DNA of 64,000 nucleotides, taken from NCBI GenBank assembly GCA_963790585.1, contig CAWBOY010000001.1, forward strand, positions 496,001-560,000. Direction: 5' to 3'. The notes beneath the pieces are model-generated. The model was not told where the DNA came from. It worked only from the letters and a program-made list of their open reading frames with translations, and did no database searches. Position 1 is the stretch's first letter. Every line of letters begins with the position of its first letter. A program made the position numbers and the translations under genes. This document shows, piece by piece, positions 8,995-20,506 of this stretch. This DNA is from CAWBOY01 sp963790585 (GTDB lineage Bacteria; Planctomycetota; Planctomycetia; Gemmatales; Gemmataceae).

Positions 8995-11848
8995 TCATGG
9001 CGCCGCGCTCGCAGCAGCGACCTTTTCCAAGACTTCCGGCGGCGCCTCGCGCGTGCCTTTGCACTTCGGATAATTAGCGCATCCCAAGAAGAAGCCGCGA
9101 CGGCCTGGGCGCAGCTTCATCGCGCCGCCGCATTCGGGGCACGGCTCCTTGATCTCGACCGCGGGCGCCTCCTTCTTGGGCTTAGGCGCAGGTAGCGCGG
9201 CGGCGACTTTTTCCTTGAGATCGTCCGTGATCTTCATCGTACTCTTGCAAGTCGGATAGGCGGAGCAGCCGAGGAACGGGCCGCGCGGGCCACGCTTGAC
9301 CGCCATCGGTGAGCCGCATTTCTCGCACTTGATGCCAAGATCGACCGGCTTGACTAGGTTGCCGTTGGCATCGACATCCTTGGCATTGCGACACTTAGGA
9401 TATCCGGTACATGCGAGAAATGGGCCGCGCCGTCCTTCACGGATCACCATCGGCTTGCCGCACTTCTCGCAGGTATACTCGGTCGGCTTGGCCGAGAGGA
9501 CCGGCTTGCCTTCGGCGTCGAAGTTCATCGTCGTCTTGCATTCGGGATAGCCGCTGCAGCCGAGAAATGGCCCGGTTCGGCCATCGCGCTCGAGCATCGG
9601 CTTGCCGCACGTTGGGCACTTGAACTCCGTCTCCTTCGGCTCAGGCCGCTCCGGCTCGCCCTCGGCCGGCTTGATATATTTGCAGCCATCCTTGAAACCG
9701 GAACAGCCGATGAACTGGCGGCCGGTCTTTTTGCTGAAATTCAGCACGAGCGGTTTGCCACACTTGGGGCACATTTCGCCCGTCTCGACGCCCCGGCTCG
9801 TCGGCATCTTCTCTTGGGCCTCGGCCAAGGCCGCCGAGAACGGGCCCCAGAAATCGGTCAGGACAGCGCCGTATTGCGTCTGCTTCGTCTCGATCTGATC
9901 GAGCTGCTCCTCCATGCCGCTTGTGAACTTCAGGTCCATGACACGCGGAAAATGGGCGACAAGGAGATCAGTCACCTTCTTGCCGATTTCCGTGGCGAAG
10001 AAACGGCGTTCTTTCACTTCGACGTAGCCTCGCTTCTCCGACGTGATCTTGTTGATGATCGCGGCATAGGTGCTCGGCCGGCCGATTCCTTCCTTCTCCA
10101 AAGCCTTGATGAGCGACGCTTCGTTGTAGCGTGGCGGCGGCTGCGTGAAATGCTGGCTCGCCGTCAGATCAAGACGATCGAGACCTTGTTTCTCCGTGAG
10201 CGACGGCAGCATCGCGTCTTCTTGCTTGCCGGGAGCGAGCACTTTGCGGAAGCCATCGAATTTGAGGATCTTGCCCTGCGTCTTGAAAGTGCCGACGCCG
10301 CCATTGTTCGGCGCGGTCGCCGTCACTTCAACGTTGGTCACCGCGAAGATGGCGGGGGCCATCTGGCTCGCGACGAAGCGCTGGTAGATCAGCGTGTAAA
10401 CACGCAGTTGATCGCCTGTCAGTCCCAGGCGAGCGACGCGCTCCGGCGTGTAGGTCACATCGGTCGGCCGAATCGCTTCGTGAGCCTCTTGGGCGCTTTT
10501 GCCTGATGCGAAAAAGTTCGGCTTCGGCGGCAGGTAGTTCGCGCCGTGGACGGTTTCAATCTGAGTGCGGACGGCTTGTAAAGCGTCGTTCGAGACGCGC
10601 GTGCTATCCGTTCTCATATACGTAATGAGCGCGACCGACCCTTCGCTTCCGAGATCGACGCCTTCATACAGTTTCTGAGCGGCCCGCATGGTGCGGTCGC
10701 CTGTGAAGTGCAGGCGGATATTCGATTGCTGTTGCAGCGTGCTGGTCGTGAACGGCGGCGGCGCCTTTTCTTGCCGATCCTTTTGCTCCACCTTGGTGAC
10801 GATATAGGCGGCGGCATCGAGAGCCGTCGCGATCGTTCTTACGACCGTTTCCGTGCCGGAGTCAGGGTTGCCGACTTCGAATTTCTTGCCGTTCCACTCG
10901 GCTAATTCGGCCAGGAACGATCCCAGCGGCAATTCGGGAGCGGCGGCCTTCTCTTTCGCCTTTTCTTGCTCTTCACCCTCCGGCGTCGCGGCGGCTTTTC
11001 CTTTCGGTTTCGCGGCGACGACCTTGAAGGGTGATAGCGGGCCCTTGGCGCGCTAGCGTTCCAAGCAGCGCGGTGAGCTTCCAGTATTCTTCGGTCTTGA
11101 ACGCTTCGATTTCGCGTTCGCGATCAACCACGAGCCGAAGTGCCACGGACTGAACGCGTCCGGCACTCAGCGCCTTGGCCACTTTGCTGCTCAGGAGATT
11201 ACTAAGCGGGTAGCCTACGACGCGATCGAGGATGCGCCGCGCCTCCTGGGCATGGACCCGGTCCATGTCGACCTTGCCCGGGTGCGCAAGAGCGCCTTGG
11301 ACCGCCGACTTTGTAATCTCATTGAAGGTGATCCGAAACGTCGTCGCTTCGTCCAGGCCGAGCGCGTCCTCGATATGCCAGGCGATGGCTTCGCCTTCAC
11401 GGTCGGGGTCGGTCGCCAGGAAGACGTTGTTGGACTTCGCGGCTTCGCGCTTGAGTTCCGCGAGAATCTCTTTAGCGGTACGGCGGCGTGAAGGGCCTTT
11501 GCTCTTGCCTTTGCCGTCGTCCTTGTCGGAGACGACATAGGTCGGCACCCAACCGGCCTCGATGTCGATGCCGGCGACAATTTCGTTTTTTTTGCGGCGG
11601 CGCGGCAGATCACGAACGTGGCCATAGCTGGCCAGCACTTTGAAATTCGGGCCGAGATATTTGTTGATCGTCTTGGCCTTGGCCGGCGACTCGACGATTA
11701 CGAGATCTTGTTTATGCTCACCTGCGCCCGCCTTAATCGCACGGGGTTTCTTGGGTGCGGCGGCTTTCTCTTTCGTCACGGCTGTCTTCTTGCGGCCGGT
11801 CGCGAGAGGGGCCCCGGCTTCTGGCGTTTGCTTCTTGCGTGCGGGCAC
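8995..11848 (-). CDS. topA: DNA topoisomerase I, one frame break near 11040
   Basis: Type IA topoisomerase, relaxing negative supercoils. The N-terminal 250 residues hold the Toprim part (DLVIVESPAKAKTINKYLG, TDPDREGEAIAWHI, AGRVQSVALRLVVDRE). After the break come the active-site stretch ITYMRTDSTRVSN (Tyr nucleophile), EGIGRPSTYA, and five C-terminal C4 zinc ribbons (CPKCGK, CPTCGK, CEKCGK, CEKCGS, CPECGG). Start is GTG at 11848 after GGGGAGA. The frame changes by +1 within about 11030-11055: one frame stops at 10973, while the continuing frame reads GPLSPFKVVAAKPKGK. Since topA is essential, I take this as a sequence error (an extra G in CAAGGGCCC would explain it), not a pseudogene. Confidence 0.9.
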
Positions 11849-12011
11849 AGACGTCTCCCCCTGGTTGCTGTTGTGTTGCTACCTGGACTCGTTACAATCA
11901 CCGTTTTGAGCTATATTCCGCCACTAACCCATACTACACCGTTTCGCGGCAAGTCAAGCCCCTGGGTAGTCGGATCAGGCGGAACCGCTTGCCTTAAGTC
12001 GAGGATCGGCA

Positions 12012-14938
12012 ATGGCCTTCAATCCCTTTCATCGCTTCCGAAAACACCAGAAGGCCGTCATGGCCGTCATGGCGATGGTTTGCATGTTCATCTTCATCTT
12101 CCAGTTCGGCCGGGGTGACCTGATCGAGCGGATGATGTTCTGGCTCGGCATGAGAAATAATCGTGGCGCCGAGATCCTGTCTGATGGCAAGCCTCTTCGA
12201 TTGTATGGCCAAAAGATCACGACCGGTGATTTAGAAGACCTGGCACAGCGCCGCCGTATGGCCAGCGACTTCCTCGTTCGCACTTGTTACATGGCGATGG
12301 ACCAACTTCTAGGCAAGAATCGCGACGGCTTCAAGGACATCGCCAACATACCCCAAATCAATCGTATCCTCGAGACGCGCCGCCAGAACGAACAATTCAT
12401 GGGTATGGTGCAAAAAAATCCCAACCTGGCGAGCTTCGTTCTCCAAGGAATGCTCAAGAATCTCAGCGATCTCGATCGCATTCTGGCAGCCAAGGCTACT
12501 GGCGACATCGGCAGCGAAGGCATCCCCTTTAATTCTCTCAACGCCAACCAACCGCGGCGCGTCAACGAGCTTCGCGGCGTGATGCGCCTTGAAATTGCTC
12601 TGAATTTCTTCTCGCATCCTCAGCTTTATTTCCTCGGCGGCGCCTCGACGGCCGACAGCCTGCTTGATTTCAAGGTCTGGTTGCATCAGGCCGACGTGCT
12701 GCAGATCCATCTCACGGATACTGCCTTGCTCGAAGCGATCAAACAGGAAGCCCTCGAGCGCGACGTTATCTCAAGTTTTGACGACGACGACGTGCGTGCT
12801 TTCGTTGTGGGCGGTGCCAATTCCGGCTCGCGCGGCTATCCGAATCAGAGCCCAGCTTCGCTCAAGAGTGCTTTGCTCGACGAGTTTCGCGTACTCATGG
12901 CCCAGACAGGCGCTGCTCGGCGAAGTGGGCGGTGTCAGAGAACTCCGCTCACCGCAGTATCTAATGGAGAAAATACGTCGTGGCCCTCCCGATCCGAGCA
13001 GCAGAACTCAGGAGTACGACGCCGTCTTATCTCCCGCTGCCGTGACGCCGGAAGAGTTCTTTGAATTCTATCTGCGCGAGCGCACGACCGTGAATGTCGG
13101 CGTCCTGCCTTTCAAGGTCGAGGACTACCTCAGCAAGGTGACCGGGGAGCCGAAAGAGGAAGAACTCGAGCGTCTGTTCCGAAAGTTCAAAAATCAGGAG
13201 CCTTCCGAGGAATCGAGCAGTCCCGGATTTAAGGAGCCAGCTCATTTCCGTCTGGCTTGGATCAAAACTCAGGCGTCGCAAGATCGCTACAAGGACAGCG
13301 CCCGCCTACATCTGGCACGGCCAGCGGTTGAAACAGTAGTCGCCGCGGTGCAGTCGCTTGGCGCAGGCTCGGGTTTTGTTGGGACCGTCTCGACAGCCAT
13401 CCCCGCCTTCGACGACGGCTACGACGGGACCTTGATGGAGCAATACAAGCGCTACAGCGATGAACAGTTCCGCAAGGGCCAGGCGGAGGCTTATCAGATG
13501 CTGGGTACGCTTGCTCCCGACAGCGCCAATATCTACCGCGCCGGAACCTTGTCGTTCACGCTGGGTCAACTTGGCGGCGCGACGTTCCTGGGCAACGCCC
13601 TGGCCGCACCGATGTCTGTTGCCGGGACGGCCGGGATCTACAGTCGCGGCGATCGCGCTCATGGCCCGATGGTCAGCTCGTTCATCGCCAGTACCGGGCC
13701 TCAGGCGCTTTATCCATCGCTCACGTTCGGCAGCGTCGGGCCGCTCTGGACCCTGCCTTTCGCCAGGCCGGAGCCTCTTACGCCGAAGCTGGTCAAGGAA
13801 CAGCTCGCCGAAAAAGTCTCGCGCATTTTGGCCGAAAAACAAGTCAGCCGCGATCTGGAAAAATTCAGCTCCGAATTGGACAAATTCAAGGAGCTACCGA
13901 AAGACCAGCTCGAAACAAAAACACGCGACCTGGCTCAAAAATACGGCTTTACGCTTGGTATGATGGAGAAGGCCCGCGCCCGGCCGGACCTCGAGAAGGA
14001 CTCTGCCTTGAAGCCTTACAAAGAGGCGTTCGAGCGCGCGAAGGACTCGAAGCCGGAGCTGGGCAGCAAGAAGTCCGAGTTCTTGGAGCAGATTCTCAAT
14101 CAAAGAACGGCGCTCTTCGGCCTCGCTAATTGGCGCAGCGAAGCGAATCCTCAACCAGGCGAGGCCCCAAGCGAAAAGGCTGAACACTTCGCTTCATGGG
14201 TATTCGAGGTCGAGCAAGCCAAGGAACCGGACTCGCTCAATGACCCGGGCGTGCGCGAAAAAGTGAAAGCCGCCTGGCGCAAACAACGCGCCCGCGAACT
14301 GGCCCGCCAGGACGCCGAAAAACTGCTCAACGAGCTGAAGAAGCCGCCGCGCACGGGAACCCAGGCGGCAGCCGAACTCAAGGCACGCAACCCCGCGACC
14401 TATTTTGACATCGACGGCATCACCCGCCTGAAACCCGATCTCCTGACAGTCGCGGCCCAGCAGAGATACGCGCCTTATCAGATCCCGGAACGGCTCATTG
14501 CCAAACCGACGCCGACGATGGTCGATCGCTTCCTGAGCATCAAACGCGAAGGCGAACCATTGTTGCTCAGCGACCGACCCGAAGACCAGTATTATCTGTC
14601 GGTCCTGATCTCGCGCGTACCGAACCTCGACGACCCCACAGCGCGGCCCGAGGACCTGGACCGAGCGCGGAAAGCCGCCATTGAAGAATGGCTGCAGGTC
14701 TACAGTCGATCCGCGTTAGGCGACTCCTGATGAGCCGAATCCCCTTTGGCAATCAGAAGCGGCACAGATGCAGCAAAGCTATCGTCAAAAGCTAATGGCC
14801 AGCCTTCGGCTCGAAGCGGTCGGCGATGAAAAATTCCTGAACGACGGCCGAATTCGGCTACCCGACAAGCTGCAACTGCGAACCGGAACAGCACAATCAG
14901 GCGCTGCCCCAGAGCCGATGGATGATGGGTTTTGACGT
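12012..14938 (+). CDS. Large SurA/PpiD-like membrane-anchored protein, two frame breaks
   Basis: About 975 aa when two +1 frame changes are allowed for, near 12905 (VLMAQ joining ALLGEVGGVREL) and near 14716 (YSRSAL joining ATPDEPNPLWQSEAAQ). Without the second, the conserved-looking tail SYRQKLMASLRLEAVGDEKF would be lost. Residues ~14-34 form a single N-terminal membrane helix (AVMAVMAMVCMFIFIFQFG), followed by helical chaperone-type regions (SurA_N/PpiD style) with GEPKEEELERLF. I recognise no parvulin catalytic core, so isomerase activity is unproven. Start ATG follows GAGG. Divergent from topA with a 163-base gap. Likely a periplasmic folding factor. Confidence 0.65.
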
Positions 14939-14961
14939 TAAAGGAGAGAATTGTTTAGCCG

Positions 14962-15223
14962 CAATACCGTTCGTCTAAGGGGTTTTCTTTTGCCCAATCC
15001 CTGGGCGGACCAGCCTTGCCATGCCAAAGCACTTTTGGCAAGGGTGGTCGTTTTAACCATGTTGATCGTCTTGGTGATTATTAAGATAAGTACATGTGAA
15101 TAAAGAATTTACGCGCCAACCTTGGAAGCCAGGTTATTTGGCAAGGATGCACCCTTGCCAAATAAAAGATTGCCGTTGTCCACTATAGGAAGAGCGAGGG
15201 GCCGGGTTAGACGAACGGTATTG
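14962..15223. mobile_element. Candidate MITE with 17-bp terminal inverted repeats and 10-bp target duplication
   Basis: CAATACCGTTCGTCTAA at 14962-14978 is the exact reverse complement of 15207-15223. The 262-base element is flanked by the direct repeat TGTTTAGCCG (14952-14961 and 15224-15233), which is the edge of the palindrome at 15225-15318, so it inserted into that palindrome. No protein is encoded. Inside is a perfect hairpin, TTTGGCAAGG/CCTTGCCAAA, around 15135-15165. The parent transposase is not in the window. Confidence 0.7.
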
Positions 15224-15224
15224 T

Positions 15225-15318
15225 GTTTAGCCGCGAGCCGTTAGGCGAGCGCTGTGCGATAGCGCTTATCTAAAATAGCGCTATCGCACAGCGCTCGCCT
15301 AACGGCTCGCGGCTAAAC
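15225..15318. repeat. Dispersed palindrome family A, copy 1 (perfect 42-bp arms)
   Basis: GTTTAGCCGCGAGCCG opens the left arm (15225-15266) and CGGCTCGCGGCTAAAC closes the right arm (15277-15318), with a 10-base loop TATCTAAAAT. It sits between the convergent SurA-like gene and hflX and may end transcription from both sides. Other copies: 21812-21888, 39787-39880, 46054-46138. Confidence 0.9.
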
Positions 15319-15347
15319 AATTTGTGATAGCGCTATCGCACGGCGTT

Positions 15348-16640
15348 CTACTCCACAAAGCGCACCTGCACTGCCGGCCCCTCAATGTGATGCAGCAAAT
15401 GCCGCGGAAATGAGCAATGAATTTTGACCCGCTCGCCCTCAAATTGCTGGCGCAAGATCTCCGCATGCGCTGACAGATACGCCAAGAGCTTGCCGTTTCC
15501 GGCATCCGCTTCGATCATCGCTTCGGCAAAGTCAGCGCTCAGGGCTTCCATCACCGCATCTGACAATTCACGCAACCCTTGTCCGGTCGCCGCGCTCACG
15601 GCGACGGCGCGCGGGTGGTGCGCTTCGAGGACTTGTAAGAACGAAAGATCACTCATGCGATCGATTTTGTTCAAAACCAGCAACGTCGGCCGATCGGCAC
15701 AGCCCAATTCAGTCAGCACTTTATTGACAGCCTTGATGTTCTCCTCGGCTGAAGGACTGCTCGCGTCCACGACATGAAGCAGCAGACGAGCCTGGCGTGC
15801 TTCTTCGAGCGTTGCCTTGAATGACGCGATCAGATGATGCGGCAATTCACGGATGAAGCCGACCGTATCGCTAAGCAGCAGGCGGCCCCAATCCTTGATG
15901 TGCCATTGCCGCGTGCGCGTGTCGAGCGTTGAAAAGAGCTTGTCTTCGACATAGACGCCAGCGCCGGTCAAGGCGTTCATGAGCGTACTTTTGCCGGCGT
16001 TGGTATAGCCGACGAGCGAAACGGTCTGCTCCTCGCGGCGGCTGCGCACCTCGCGCTCGCGGCGAGCTTGCACTTCGGCAAGCCGTCCCTTGAGGTCGCG
16101 GATGCGGCTATCGACGAGCCGACGATCCTCTTCCAGCTGCGTTTCACCGGGACCGCGCGTGCCGATGCCGCCCTGGGTGCGGCCCAAGTGGCTCCACATC
16201 TGCCGCAGGCGCGGCAGGGCATATTCCAATTGAGCAAGTTCGACTTGCAGCCGTGCCGCAACCGAACGGGCCCGCGTGGCGAAAATATCGAGAATCAACT
16301 CGGAGCGATCGAGAACTTTGAGCTGCGTCGCCTTTTCGAGGTTCTTGACCTGACCGGGTGACAGGTCATTGTCGAAGATGATGACGTCGGCGTCGGTCGC
16401 CGCGACGAGCTGTTGCAGCTCCTGCAACTTGCCTTTGCCGATATAGGAGTGGTTATGAATCCGCTCACGCCGCTGTGTCAGCCCACCGACGACAGTAGCC
16501 CCAGCGGTGGTCGCCAACCCGCGCAGCTCATCAAGGGGATCGTCACTAACCCACGGTCTATTGGGAAGAGCGACGCTCACAAGGAAAGCTCGCTCGCGGT
16601 GAACCGTCAGTTTGTCACGGGTATTGTCGAGAGATGACAC
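15348..16640 (-). CDS. hflX: Ribosome-associated GTPase HflX
   Basis: 430 aa, full length. The N-terminal HflX domain has the signature HNHSYIGKGKLQEL, then a glycine-rich linker (GGIGTRGPGETQLEEDRR) and coiled segment. The G domain shows G1 GYTNAGKST (~210), G3 DTVGF, and G4 NKID. HflX binds the 50S subunit and rescues or splits stalled ribosomes under stress; this is family knowledge. The frame is intact. It converges with the SurA-like gene, separated by palindrome copy A1. Confidence 0.95.
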   Translation of the reverse strand: MSSLDNTRDKLTVHRERAFLVSVALPNRPWVSDDPLDELRGLATTAGATVVGGLTQRRERIHNHSYIGKGKLQELQQLVAATDADVIIFDNDLSPGQVKNLEKATQLKVLDRSELILDIFATRARSVAARLQVELAQLEYALPRLRQMWSHLGRTQGGIGTRGPGETQLEEDRRLVDSRIRDLKGRLAEVQARREREVRSRREEQTVSLVGYTNAGKSTLMNALTGAGVYVEDKLFSTLDTRTRQWHIKDWGRLLLSDTVGFIRELPHHLIASFKATLEEARQARLLLHVVDASSPSAEENIKAVNKVLTELGCADRPTLLVLNKIDRMSDLSFLQVLEAHHPRAVAVSAATGQGLRELSDAVMEALSADFAEAMIEADAGNGKLLAYLSAHAEILRQQFEGERVKIHCSFPRHLLHHIEGPAVQVRFVE

Positions 16641-16790
16641 GTTGGAACTCGGCCCTCCTTTTCATGTAGCGGAACTGTATATTCTACGAGCCGGAGGGAG
16701 TAGAGACAAATGAGCACGGCGCTAATTACTACGGATTAAGGAATGTACAATCGGCCGCAACCACGAAATTGATCGATCCTTAACAAGGCC

Positions 16791-17144
16791 TCAAGAAGAG
16801 CGATTGCCGCCCGTTCGGCGTAGCCTCGGTCCATCAGAAACGCGCTCCGAATTCCCGATCGTGATAACCGGCAAACTATCTGCGACGGATTCCGTCCGGA
16901 TCATTTCCTCGAGGGAATCCGACCCTTTGTAATTTCGATTGATCGTGATAAGGACAAGTTGCTCGCGCTGACACGTTTGCCAGACATCACGGTCCGATGA
17001 TTGATGCGAAAGGGCGAGTTCTGTGAAGGACACGACGGAAAGATTGAGTGAATTCCAAAATTCCGACCACGGTTCGGAATGAAAAATGGTTGCAAGCGCT
17101 TTTACATGCCCTTCACAGTTTGCATCAGCTAGAAGGCCCCGCAC
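16791..17144 (-). CDS. PIN-like (DUF5615) putative toxin
   Basis: 117 aa. The GTG start at 17144 follows AAGGAG. The N-terminus LLADANCEGHVKAL has the first acidic residue of a PIN-like fold, and DVWQTCQREQLVLITINRNYKGSDSLE matches the second conserved stretch of the DUF5615 group (normally ...VLITxDxD/NR...). It overlaps the upstream DUF433-type gene by 20 bases; that pairing is a recurrent toxin-antitoxin-like arrangement. Nuclease activity is inferred from fold only. Confidence 0.65.
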   Translation of the reverse strand: MRGLLADANCEGHVKALATIFHSEPWSEFWNSLNLSVVSFTELALSHQSSDRDVWQTCQREQLVLITINRNYKGSDSLEEMIRTESVADSLPVITIGNSERVSDGPRLRRTGGNRSS

Positions 17145-17457
17145 TTTTCACTCCTTGAGTCTTCCTTTTTTGCATTTCTTCTTTTAGAGCCATCAGGTGT
17201 GCGTGGGCCTCTTTTTGAATCGCAACAATATGCGGCGGGTTTCCACGTGCTATGCGCTCTTCGATTTGGCGATGACCTTCCATTACTTCGGCCTTGTGCT
17301 CGTCAATGTATCGTAGGGCTGTCTGAAGCTGCTCTTCCGATAGAGGCAAAACCGGCCGAATCTGGTCCACAGTCCAATTGGCCGCGAGGTAGACGTAGAC
17401 ATCGTAGATGGTCATCCGCGTTCCATCAATGCGGTCGTTGACGATGGCAATAGTCAT
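17125..17457 (-). CDS. DUF433-type putative antitoxin
   Basis: 110 aa from the ATG at 17457, chosen because AAGGAGG lies ten bases upstream. Residues 10-60 (RIDGTRMTIYDVYVYLAANWTV, then QIRPVLPLSEEQLQTALRYI) show the DUF433 helix-turn-helix-like pattern, including the G-T-R-M/V-T-I-Y-D-V motif and a downstream DxxxxxAxxYxxxH-type helix. It is the first gene of a two-gene unit with the PIN-like partner. A DNA-binding antitoxin role is inferred. Confidence 0.72.
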   Translation of the reverse strand: MTIAIVNDRIDGTRMTIYDVYVYLAANWTVDQIRPVLPLSEEQLQTALRYIDEHKAEVMEGHRQIEERIARGNPPHIVAIQKEAHAHLMALKEEMQKRKTQGVKSAGPSS

Positions 17458-17671
17458 AGGTCGAGCCCTCCTTAAACCTGATTCTAGCACGAGTCGCCGT
17501 CTCTCGCCTCCCGCAAAGATCCGAATGCGCAACCTAGGCCGTCCCCAAATTCGCTCGTTCTCGTCGATCCCCTCTAGCATCTATCCCATCCCTGCAATAC
17601 CACTACAATAAAGAGGTAGCAACGGGCACGCCGGTTCTGGCTGGGGGCGCTGAGCGCGGGAGCATCGTCAC

Positions 17672-20459
17672 ATGGCGGCAGATGGTATTACGATTAGCAC
17701 GAGCGAAGCAAGCACCGCTGGCCTCAATGGCAACGGCGAAGGCGAACCGATGGTAAATGGCGTTCATGCCGATCACTCGACCTCGACGCCGATCTCCGAC
17801 ACCGATCCCGCGGAGACCCGGGAATGGCTCGATTCCCTCGATTCCGTCTTGCAGCATGAAGGCGCCGACCGGGCTCGTTATCTCGTAACACAGCTTCACG
17901 ACAAGGCGATGAAGTCCGGCGTCGAGCTGCCGTTTACCGCGAATACACCGTATATCAATACCATCCCCGTCGACCGTCAACCCGCATTCCCCGGCAACCG
18001 CGACGTCGAACGTCGCTTGAAGAGCCTCGTTCGCTGGAATGCGATGGCGATGGTAGCCCAGGCTAATGCAAAAGAAGGCACGCTCGGTGGCCATATCTCC
18101 ACCTTTGCTTCCTCAGCGACGCTATATGAGATCGGTTTTAACCACTTCTTCCGTGGCCCCGATCATCCAGGCGGCGGCGATCAGGTCTATTTCCAGGGCC
18201 ACGCTTCGCCAGGCATGTATTCCCGCGCCTTTCTCGAAGGCCGACTTAGCGAACAAAAGCTGAAGAACTTCCGCCGCGAGCTGGCCGAGGGCGGCGGCCT
18301 ATCGAGCTATCCGCACCCCTGGCTCATGCCCGATTTTTGGCAGTTTCCCACCGTCTCGATGGGTCTTGGCCCGATCACCGCTATCTATCAAGCACGCTAC
18401 AATCGCTATCTCGAAAATCGTGGATTGAAGGACACATCCGACCAAAAGGTTTGGTGTTTCATCGGCGACGGCGAATGCGACGAGCCGGAGACCTTGGGAG
18501 CGATCACGCTCGCTTCGCGCGAGAAGCTCGACAACCTGATATTCGTTATCAACTGCAACCTGCAACGGCTCGACGGCCCCGTCCGAGGCAACGGCAAGAT
18601 CATTCAGGAACTCGAAGCCGCCTTCCGCGGCGCGGGTTGGAATTGCCTCAAAGTCATCTGGGGCAGCGACTGGGATCCGCTTATTGCCCGCGACAAATCC
18701 GGCCTTCTCATCAAGCGGATGGGCGAAGTCGTCGATGGGGAATATCAGAAATACACCGTCGAGCCTGGTTCGTTCATCCGGGAGAAATTCTTTGGCAAGT
18801 ACCCCGAGCTTCTCAAATTGGTCGAGCAGCTGAGCGACGACCAGATTTGCAAACTCAAGCGCGGCGGCCATGATCCGGTCAAGGTCTATGCTGCCTACAA
18901 AGATGCCGTCGAGCACAAAGGACAGCCGACAGTCATTCTCGTCAAGACGGTCAAGGGCTATGGCCTCGGTGAGGACGGTGAAGGCAAGAACAGTGCCCAT
19001 CAGATCAAGAAGTTCCAAACACAGCTTCCTCTAGTCAATTTCCGCAACCGCTTCTCGTTGACTGTTCCCGATGAAATCGCCTCAAAGGCTGGACTTTATA
19101 AGCCAGCCGACGATAGTGAAGAGATTAAGTATCTCAAAGAGCGCCGAAAAGCCTTGGGCGGCCCTCTCCCGAGCCGCCGGGTCAAAGTAGAGGCTCTCCA
19201 GGCGCCAAGCAACGAGTTCGTCACGCCGCTATAGCAAGGGCAGCCGTGAAAACGAAAGCCCTTCGACCACGATAGTCTTCGTAGACATGCTCCAGCAATT
19301 GCTACGCGATAAGCAGCTTGCGAAATATATCGTGCCGATCGTGCCGGATGAAGCCCGGACCTTTGGCATGGATCCTTTATTCACCAGCCACAAAATCTAT
19401 TCGAGCGTAGGCCAGCTTTACGAGCCGGTTGATGCCGCGTTCCAGGAATCGTACCGCGAAGCGAAAAATGGGCAGGTTCTTGAAGAAGGCATCACCGAAG
19501 CCGGCTCGATGTCTTCCTTCATCGCTGCGGGAACTGCGTATGCGACACACGGCGTGCCGACGATTCCGTTCTTCATTTACTATTCGATGTTCGGTTTTCA
19601 GCGCATCGGCGATTTGATTTGGGCGGCCGCCGATTTGCGTTGTCGTGGCTTCCTTCTTGGCGCGACCGCCGGCCGCACGTCGCTCAATGGCGAAGGGCTA
19701 CAGCACGAGGATGGTCATAGCCATATCCTGGCTTCGACCGTGCCCAATCTCGTCTGCTACGACCCGGCATTCGCCTTTGAATTAGCCGCTATTATCCGCG
19801 ACGGCATTCGTCGCATGTACCAAGATGCGAAAGAGGATATATTCTACTATATCACTCTTTATAATGATAATTATCCGATGTTACCGATGCCCGAAGGCTC
19901 GGAAGCCGGAATTTTGAAGGGGATGTATAAGTTCCGACCGTCTTCCGTGGCGGCACAGGGCGCGAATAAGGTTCACCTGTTAGGCAGCGGACCGATCTTG
20001 CAGCATGCGTTGCGTGCCCAGGAAATCCTGGCCAAAGATTACAACGTTGCCGCCGATGTCTGGAGCGTGACGAGCTATAAAGAGCTGCGCCGCGAGGCTT
20101 TGGAAGCGGAACGCTGGAACTTGTTGCATCCGACAGAGCCCGCGAAGACCAGTTACGTCCAGGACATCCTTGCGAAGGAGCAGGGGACATTCATCGCGGT
20201 ATCCGACTTCATGCGTAGCTTGCCCGAGATGATCGCGCGCTGGGTTCCGGGTGGACTTTATCCGCTCGGCACCGATGGCTTTGGCCGAAGCGAGACCCGG
20301 CCGGCGTTGCGTCGCCATTTCGAGATCGACGCCGAGTGCATCGTCGTCGCCGCCCTGTCGCGGCTCGCTCGTCAGGGCGTCATCAAGCCGGCGGTCGTCC
20401 AGCAAGCGATCCAAAAACTCGGAATCAATCCAGAAAAAATCAGCCCGATGAAGGCATAA
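17672..20459 (+). CDS. aceE: Pyruvate dehydrogenase E1, homodimeric type, one frame break near 19225
   Basis: About 928 codons in total, the size of homodimeric AceE. The thiamine-diphosphate site is seen at IGDGECDEPETLGAITLASRE with the N-containing run NLIFVINCNLQRLDGPVRGN. The C-terminal half carries DEARTFGMDPLF, the IPFFIYYSMFGFQRIGDL stretch, and GRTSLNGEGLQHEDGHSH. The first frame stops at 19234, but frame +1 reads YSKGSRENESPSTTIVFVDM straight into the second half, so a one-base insertion near 19225 is the simplest account. First gene of the aceE-aceF-lpd operon. The N-terminal ~45 residues are a variable extension. Confidence 0.93.
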
Positions 20460-20506
20460 CCACAAGCCCGAATGAATTGGGATTCAACGAATACCGAGGG
20501 ATGGAG

